A stretch of 64,000 nt of DNA from Leptolyngbya sp. SIO1E4 (GTDB taxonomy: Bacteria; Cyanobacteriota; Cyanobacteriia; Phormidesmidales; Phormidesmidaceae), in contig JAAHFU020000003.1 of assembly GCA_010672825.2 (NCBI GenBank), positions 496,001-560,000 on the forward strand, written 5' to 3'. Below are positions 59,065-64,000 of the stretch, piece after piece (positions within the stretch are counted from its first letter, which is position 1; each line of letters starts with the position of its first letter). The notes under the pieces were generated by a model that searched no databases, was not told the origin of the DNA, and saw only the letters and a list, made by a program, of their open reading frames with translations. The translations under genes and the position numbers were made by a program.

Positions 59065-61711
59065 TTGTATTTCTTGCTGACTCTATCTCAGTAGGCTGGG
59101 GCAGATCTGCCCGATGGGAGAGCAGGGCTGTAGGCTCCATAGCAAGGTGTTGCCCAAGTTTAAGGAGCGGTTTCAGCATAGCCAGGGCTTTACCAGGCTC
59201 TAATTTCCCTAAGAATGTGAGCCAGTTTTCAACGTGATGCCAGTACAGCTCTTGAGAGCGCACTAAAGAAACCCCACCCAGGGTGTCGCCCAAATCAATG
59301 AGGCGCTTTAACCAATCCACATCTTCTAGGAGGGTATCAGGGGCTGGGTCGCTCAAAAAATGGCGGAGCGATCGCCAGATAAGCTGCTCTAGAATGTGCT
59401 GCCCTTCTGGAAGGGTAAAGTCGAAGTGGAGCTGCTGGGCCTCTTGGGCGATCGCCTCCAGTTCAATCAGATGAGACAGTCCCTGCTGCAACGTCACACC
59501 ATCGGGATCGCTCGTTTCCTGATCCAGCGCGCGCAGGCCCTCCAGGGCACGATGCTTGATGGCAACTTCAGCAGCTACCTGCAGCTCTTGGGGAACCGGC
59601 AGACCATCTCGATGGAAACCTTTAAGCAGGCCATAATTATTGCGATAGACCTGGGTATAGAGCTGATTCAGACGCTGCAGTGTTTCCTGGCTGAGGAGCT
59701 GCATGATGCGGTGTCGTTCTTCCGCAAAGAGCGTTTGCAGGGTGTAGGCATGATCCCCAAACACATCATTAATGGCCAAGATTACCTGGGCCGCACTGGC
59801 TGTCGCCAAGGCTCCGAAAACAGCTTCTTTAGCTCGCTGGTAGTCTAGCCGACGGCGGAAACTCTGCACACAGCAGTGGAAATCCCACCCCCCTAAGTGG
59901 AGGACGGCAAAGCTGAGATCACTGTGATCACTGGTAACATCCGACGTGATTTGCAGCCGCCCTACCGCCAGAGATAAAGGCCCCATGCGCTGCACCTGGT
60001 AGTCGTGTTGGTGCACCGTATAACAGTAAAGGCGCTGTTCCCGATGATAGGGGGTGAATAAGGAACTCATGGCATAATGGGCTGCCACCTGCTCCAGGCT
60101 GACCTGGGAGGGGATCACCAGCTGCCGATAAACGCCCGCCCCATTTCGAATATGGGGCACATTGCTCAAGGCGGGTTCTAGACGCTGAATAAATTCGGAT
60201 TCTAAGGCAATGCCTGCGACTTCTCCAGCCAGTTCAATGGCACGGGCAGCATAGCGCAGAATCTGTGTGCCTTCGGGTCGAGATAGTTCGTCAAAGAACC
60301 AGCCGCAACTGGTGTACATCAACAGCGCATGGTGCTGCATTTCTAACAGCCGCAGCGCGTCAACTTTTTCGGTTCGACTGAGCTTATGGGTTTGATGGGT
60401 GGCAAACAGTCGCTTACGGCTCACCTCACTGCGATCGCGAATCACCTGCACATAATCGTCACGGGCAGCCCAGGGATCCGCAAAAAATTGTGCCCCAGTC
60501 TCTTCAAACACGTCCGCTAGCTTATCTCGCAGCCAATCTAGGGCATCGCGTAGAGGGCGACGCCATTGCTGATGCCAAGTGCCCCCACCGCCACAACCAC
60601 AGTCATCTTGCCAGCGGTCTACCCCGTGGGAGCAACTCCAAGCGGTTACCGGCTTCAAGACCGCTTCCCAGGTGGGAGCATTGCAGTGCAGATAATGGGC
60701 AAAGTTGGTCACTGTCCAACCATGCTGCGGAAATTCCCGAGTGACGGCGTGGGTCAGGGTTTTTTCAGCGCCACCGCGATGATGGCCAAAGGTCTCCCCA
60801 TCTGTAGCCACTGAAATTAATTGAGAAGGTCGATGATCCCCCCGGACAGCTTGCCCGATTCGACTCGCAAAATGCTGGGACGAACTCAAAATATTGTTAA
60901 AGCCCATATCGCGGGAAATCGGCCCGTCGTAGAAAAAGACGTCGATATAGCGGGGGGCACCATCCGGATGGGTGCTGGGCAAGAAACAACGGTAGGGACG
61001 AGTGGGATCAATCTGGCCGCCGCCGACTTCATTCCAGTCGGGATCAGGATTCTCTGGGGTCGGCAGAGGCCGACATCGCTGCACCTGGGAAGGGGCCAGA
61101 ATCGTAAACCGAAAGCCTTCATCGACAAGGGCTTCTAAGGTTGGATAATCAACTGCGGTTTCAGCCAGCCAGATACCTTCAGGGTCACGACCAAAGCGCG
61201 CCATAAAATCAGCTTTGCCCCAACGAATTTGGGTGCGCTTATCGCGATCGCTGGCCAGCGGCAAAATAATGTGATTGTAGACTTGGGCGATCGCATTACC
61301 GTGCCCCGCTAAACGTTCACAGCTCTGGTGATCGGCCTCCAGAATACGCCGATAGGTTTCGGGATCATAGCGCTCTAACCAGCTCATGAGCGTGGGGCCA
61401 ATATTAAAGCTGATGTAGGCGTAGTTATTGACAATATCAATGACCTCACCCTGCTCGTTCAGAACCCGGGCAAAGGCATTAGGGCGATAGCACTCATAAT
61501 GAATGCGCTCATTCCAATCATGAAAAGGAGCAGCCCCAGGCTGACACTCAATAGCCCCTAGATACGGGTTTTCTCGGGGTGGCTGATAGAAATGTCCATG
61601 GATGCAAACACAGATCCCCGTCTGGCAATGCGAACTGGCATCCGCATAGGGGTGATAACTGTCCAATGGATGGGAAATCGCGCTGGATTCGCTCATAGGT
61701 TTGTGGGCCAC
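59054..61711 (-). CDS. GH57-family protein with DUF3536
   Basis: 885 residues. The N-terminal GH57 barrel has motif 1 CVCIHGHFYQPPRENPY, then WLAETAVDYPTLEALVDEGF (nucleophile-region Glu), and ISVATDGETFGHHRGGAEKT (acid/base-region Asp). DUF3536-type helical sequence follows: DCGCGGGGTWHQQWRRPLRD, DALRLLEMQHHALLMYTSCG and WFFDELSRPEGTQILRYAAR. GH57 enzymes act on alpha-glucans (amylase, branching or 4-alpha-glucanotransferase). This long subfamily lacks a defined activity. Start is taken at 61711; Met6 is an alternative. Confidence 0.88.
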   Translation of the reverse strand: MAHKPMSESSAISHPLDSYHPYADASSHCQTGICVCIHGHFYQPPRENPYLGAIECQPGAAPFHDWNERIHYECYRPNAFARVLNEQGEVIDIVNNYAYISFNIGPTLMSWLERYDPETYRRILEADHQSCERLAGHGNAIAQVYNHIILPLASDRDKRTQIRWGKADFMARFGRDPEGIWLAETAVDYPTLEALVDEGFRFTILAPSQVQRCRPLPTPENPDPDWNEVGGGQIDPTRPYRCFLPSTHPDGAPRYIDVFFYDGPISRDMGFNNILSSSQHFASRIGQAVRGDHRPSQLISVATDGETFGHHRGGAEKTLTHAVTREFPQHGWTVTNFAHYLHCNAPTWEAVLKPVTAWSCSHGVDRWQDDCGCGGGGTWHQQWRRPLRDALDWLRDKLADVFEETGAQFFADPWAARDDYVQVIRDRSEVSRKRLFATHQTHKLSRTEKVDALRLLEMQHHALLMYTSCGWFFDELSRPEGTQILRYAARAIELAGEVAGIALESEFIQRLEPALSNVPHIRNGAGVYRQLVIPSQVSLEQVAAHYAMSSLFTPYHREQRLYCYTVHQHDYQVQRMGPLSLAVGRLQITSDVTSDHSDLSFAVLHLGGWDFHCCVQSFRRRLDYQRAKEAVFGALATASAAQVILAINDVFGDHAYTLQTLFAEERHRIMQLLSQETLQRLNQLYTQVYRNNYGLLKGFHRDGLPVPQELQVAAEVAIKHRALEGLRALDQETSDPDGVTLQQGLSHLIELEAIAQEAQQLHFDFTLPEGQHILEQLIWRSLRHFLSDPAPDTLLEDVDWLKRLIDLGDTLGGVSLVRSQELYWHHVENWLTFLGKLEPGKALAMLKPLLKLGQHLAMEPTALLSHRADLPQPTEIESARNTKEY

Positions 61712-62210
61712 GGGGATCAGCTAAAGGCTCAACCTTAATCAGATAGCGTATTAAGTAGCAAAGCTGCTGGTGAAAGACGCTACGACAGGGGAAACATCAA
61801 ACAGCTAAGTTTGAAAATGTCGTCAACCCCAAAGTCCTTAAAGCTGAGGCGGTGTACTGATCCCCAATGGGATTTATGGATAATAGTTCAAAAATCTACT
61901 GCTCTAGGGAGATCAAATAAGCAAGCGATCGCATTGAGAGGAGATCCTTTGCCCTAAAGTCACGAGTTAGCACTCTCACAATGAGGATAAGCTCACTCTT
62001 TAAAAAAGTTTAGTGGCAAATTCCCATCCACGCAGTAAATTCACACTCCCATAAGGTTTGTCACAGGACTTTGCACATTCGAAACATCTTATGATGACTG
62101 ACCCTTAAGGGTTCCATGTATTCACCCTTCTGCCTATTGCTACATAAACCGGGTAGAAGCTTAGAATTGCCTGATAAACGGCGTTTCAAAACCCCAAGGA
62201 GGAATCACAC
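61712..62210. other. 499-bp region upstream of GH57
   Basis: Promoter region of GH57 and 3' flank of the small basic protein gene. It contains a CIRCE-like half site TTAGCACTC (61967-61975) without a proper second half, a 12-bp palindrome ACCCTTAAGGGT (62101-62112) and the dispersed 19-mer TTCTGCCTATTGCTACATA (62128-62146). No gene. Confidence 0.4.
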
Positions 62211-62351
62211 TTACTTGTGGCTACGGGTTCCTGCACCTCTAGTTCGACGAGGTTTACCAGTGTTGGCAGGCTTAAACGGAGCTTTAGTTCGACGTCGATT
62301 ACGACGAGCAGCTCGTTTAGATGTTTTGCAGTAGCTATATGTGCCTGACAT
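62211..62351 (-). CDS. 46-residue highly basic protein
   Basis: ATG 62351 to TAA 62211: MSGTYSYCKTSKRAARRNRR, RTKAPFKPANTGKPRRTRGA, GTRSHK. Eighteen of 46 residues are Arg or Lys, with no hydrophobic core. A strong ribosome site GAGGA stands 7 nt before the ATG. It is too short for most gene finders and lies between a Coq4-like gene and GH57. The charge pattern recalls small ribosomal or nucleic-acid-binding proteins, but I match it to no known family. Confidence 0.65.
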   Translation of the reverse strand: MSGTYSYCKTSKRAARRNRRRTKAPFKPANTGKPRRTRGAGTRSHK

Positions 62352-62518
62352 GGCAATTCCTCAACGCTAAACCGTTAGAAGAGAGTGTTTGCAGTTTCTT
62401 CTAGGGGATAGATTCAGCCCCAAGACGGTGTTTCCGGAAAGACTGGAGAGGGAGATAAGGGGGAATGGGGAGGTTTAGGAGTCATCGTGATTGTCTCACC
62501 CCGTCATTCCCCGAAATC

Positions 62519-63049
62519 TTAATTTAATCCAAGACCGAACTGGGCAGTAACCGCTGACAGTGACTGTTCCCACAGGGTTTCTGGTTGCCAGGTGTCTGGA
62601 TCAAACTGAGCCTGTTGACCCCGTTGATAGGCCGCCTGCAGGCGCGATCGCACGTTTGAGCGCAGGATGCGGTGGGGTTGAAGCGAACGGTTGAGACTTC
62701 GCAACAGCCCCGCCATGAGGATCAGGTGAATGGGATGAAACTTGGCCCCTAACAAAAAGGCTTGCACTTCCGCTTCACCAAGGGGATCGGTGCCGTATCC
62801 AGTTAAGACATGAACGCCGTCGTGTAGCTGTTGGCGTCGGGAACCTCCCGTAAAGGGCTGCAGACCCTGGGTATCTAAGTGGTTAGCCCAGGCGCAACCA
62901 AACGTCCCCACGGGCAGCGATCGCAAATAGGCAAGCTCTACAATCGGCGGAGCATTGAGCCCGAGGCGCGTAGTTGTCCAGTCGAGGGCTTTGAGAAATC
63001 GATTGACCTTGAGGGTTGAAGCGTGCGAAAAAGCTTTGGCAGAACTCAT
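62519..63049 (-). CDS. Coq4-like protein
   Basis: 176 residues, soluble, helical. The metal motif HDGVHVLTGYGTDPLGEAEV matches the HDxxHxx(11)E pattern of the COQ4 family, and FHPIHLILMAGLLRSLNRSL fits a later helix. COQ4 has been linked to ubiquinone synthesis (oxidative decarboxylation of the ring). In a cyanobacterium, which makes plastoquinone, the role must differ or be adapted. No neighbouring quinone genes. Confidence 0.75.
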   Translation of the reverse strand: MSSAKAFSHASTLKVNRFLKALDWTTTRLGLNAPPIVELAYLRSLPVGTFGCAWANHLDTQGLQPFTGGSRRQQLHDGVHVLTGYGTDPLGEAEVQAFLLGAKFHPIHLILMAGLLRSLNRSLQPHRILRSNVRSRLQAAYQRGQQAQFDPDTWQPETLWEQSLSAVTAQFGLGLN

Positions 63050-63252
63050 GGCGAACGTTGACGGATACTGACTCTGGTCTGATCACCCCGTTGTATAGGG
63101 ACGCCTAATTTGGTGTCCTCCAAACGTTTCCACTGTAGGCAGTCTGGCGGTTCTAAACCTGGGGAAAAAGTCATCATTGCACCCATGACTTAGGTCATGG
63201 TTCACAGGCTGTGGCGTGCGATTACATAAATGGAGAGCCCAGATTCTTGCCC

Positions 63253-64000
63253 ATGCCGACTTCCCAAGCCATTCGTCCTGACAACCATCCCTTTCCATTT
63301 TTGCTGTATCTGGAATGGGTACTGTTGGGGCTAGCCGTAATAGGCGAGATAACGCCAAAGCTACTTCCCAGGGTCAATGCAGATCCAGCCCTGACCATTG
63401 CGAGCATTCTGGGGTTCGGTGCCCTTGGGCTATGGCTGCCCACTGGGGCGATCGCGCTCCGGATTGTCCATGTAGTGGGGCAATTTAGCCTGATTTTGTT
63501 GGCCTCTAAAGCCGGATTAGTGGGGCTCAGGCTCTTTCCGCTGCTGTATATCTTCTTGGTGATTCGCAGTTGTTTGGTGTTTAGGATGCGCGGGCGACTG
63601 CTGGTCACAGGAACTGTCTTTATCCTGTTTGTGGGAATGGTATCTGTCCGGCTGCGGTCTCTGAGCAATCAGCTTCCGCTCAAAATGGGGCAGCGGCTGT
63701 CTCCCTATCTAATGGGCATCCGCCTCAATCTGGTGCTGTTGTATGCCATCCTGTTGGTCTTCGTGTTACTGCTGGTAAATGCTCTCTTGGCGGAGCGAGC
63801 GCGGCAGGAAGAACTGTATCGCGCTAACCAAAAATTGCGGGAATCGGCGGTTCAAATTGAAAAACTGGCGATGGCTCAAGAACGCAGTCGCATTGCCCGT
63901 GAAATTCATGATGCGCTGGGCCATTCCCTCACGGGATTAAACATCCAACTAGAAGGGGCGCTGAAGTTTTGGCAGGGAAATCCCGAAAAGGCCAGGCAGC
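63253..64000 (+). CDS. DesK/NarX-type histidine kinase, cut by window end
   Basis: The frame opens with ATG 63253 and remains open to 64000 (249 codons visible, no stop). At least five to six hydrophobic helices occupy about residues 16-180 (FLLYLEWVLLGLAVIGEI; LLVTGTVFILFVGMVSV; LVLLYAILLVFVLLLVNALL), then a coiled coil and the HisKA_3 dimerisation domain MAQERSRIAREIHDALGHSL, whose His in EIHDALGHS is the phosphoacceptor. The ATPase domain lies beyond the window. This class usually pairs with a NarL-type regulator encoded next to it. Confidence 0.88.
   Translation, partial: MPTSQAIRPDNHPFPFLLYLEWVLLGLAVIGEITPKLLPRVNADPALTIASILGFGALGLWLPTGAIALRIVHVVGQFSLILLASKAGLVGLRLFPLLYIFLVIRSCLVFRMRGRLLVTGTVFILFVGMVSVRLRSLSNQLPLKMGQRLSPYLMGIRLNLVLLYAILLVFVLLLVNALLAERARQEELYRANQKLRESAVQIEKLAMAQERSRIAREIHDALGHSLTGLNIQLEGALKFWQGNPEKARQ

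Noticed and set aside
61967-61999. CIRCE-type heat-shock operator before GH57
   Set aside because: TTAGCACTC is a perfect half site, but the expected GAGTGCTAA is absent (GAGGATAAG instead), so it is not a credible CIRCE.
1-64000. tRNA, rRNA and CRISPR arrays
   Set aside because: I looked for T-loop-like GGTTCGAAT patterns, rRNA-like conserved blocks and regularly spaced direct repeats with unique spacers and saw none; a covariance search could still find a missed tRNA.

Overview
The window is ordinary chromosomal DNA from a cyanobacterium. The HIP1 octamer GCGATCGC recurs throughout, genes are close-packed on both strands, and several families typical of cyanobacteria are present: a lipid-A-disaccharide synthase-related protein, a GvpG-like protein, a GH57/DUF3536 enzyme, and CsbD-like and low-temperature-induced small proteins. 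I see no rRNA, tRNA or CRISPR array. The species cannot be named from this sequence; a filamentous Leptolyngbya-like genome is a guess. Both ends cut through genes: an isochorismatase-like hydrolase at base 1 and a DesK/NarX-type histidine kinase at base 64000.

Layout. 1-2.8 kb: hydrolase, FAD-linked oxidase and a secreted trypsin-like protease. 3.3-12.8 kb: a tightly spaced four-gene set made of a giant soluble-adenylate-cyclase-like protein (two cyclase domains, AAA ATPase, helical repeats), two tandem oversized carotenoid-oxygenase-family proteins and a MalK-type ABC ATPase. Gaps are 11-21 nt, so one operon is likely. This is the best candidate here for an undescribed system. 12.8-18.6 kb: a DsbA-like protein, a TPR protein, an intact IS110-family element, a zinc metallopeptidase, then a decay zone with fossils of an NB-ARC/WD40-type protein and an IS4-like transposase. 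18.6-21.5 kb: an SDR followed by four to five small stress-type proteins (Pmp3/YqaE, GlsB/YeaQ, CsbD-like, Lti-like). 21.9-28.7 kb: receiver protein, DUF2294 protein, SagB-like oxidoreductase, a two-component pair, a 1.1-kb non-coding region rich in dyads, and a small XRE regulator.

28.9-38.7 kb: CysQ-like phosphatase, DCC protein, a 1711-residue modular polysaccharide-lyase-like protein with an internal 436-residue duplication, a pseudouridine synthase, a RodZ-like protein and a short CDF transporter. 39.3-50.4 kb: LpxB-related protein overlapping an ABC exporter, MPGP phosphatase, outer-membrane beta-barrel/beta-helix protein, orphan GvpG, glucokinase, YebC, a UbiH-type hydroxylase and a GNAT. 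50.5-64 kb: fatty acid desaturase, EamA transporter, LysR, MATE pump with an AraC regulator, ArsR, RsmE, a secreted protein, GH57, a small basic protein, a Coq4-like protein and the cut-off kinase.

Beneath the genes are several small repeat families. A ~98-bp element has CTATAGC/GCTATAG ends and a variable number of an internal 14-bp unit. A ~120-bp palindromic element occurs twice, and in one copy the 34-bp core is inverted relative to its arms. Short tandem duplications lie at the 3' ends of three genes, two of them covering the stop codon. All assignments come from reading the translations and DNA by eye; no database search was run.
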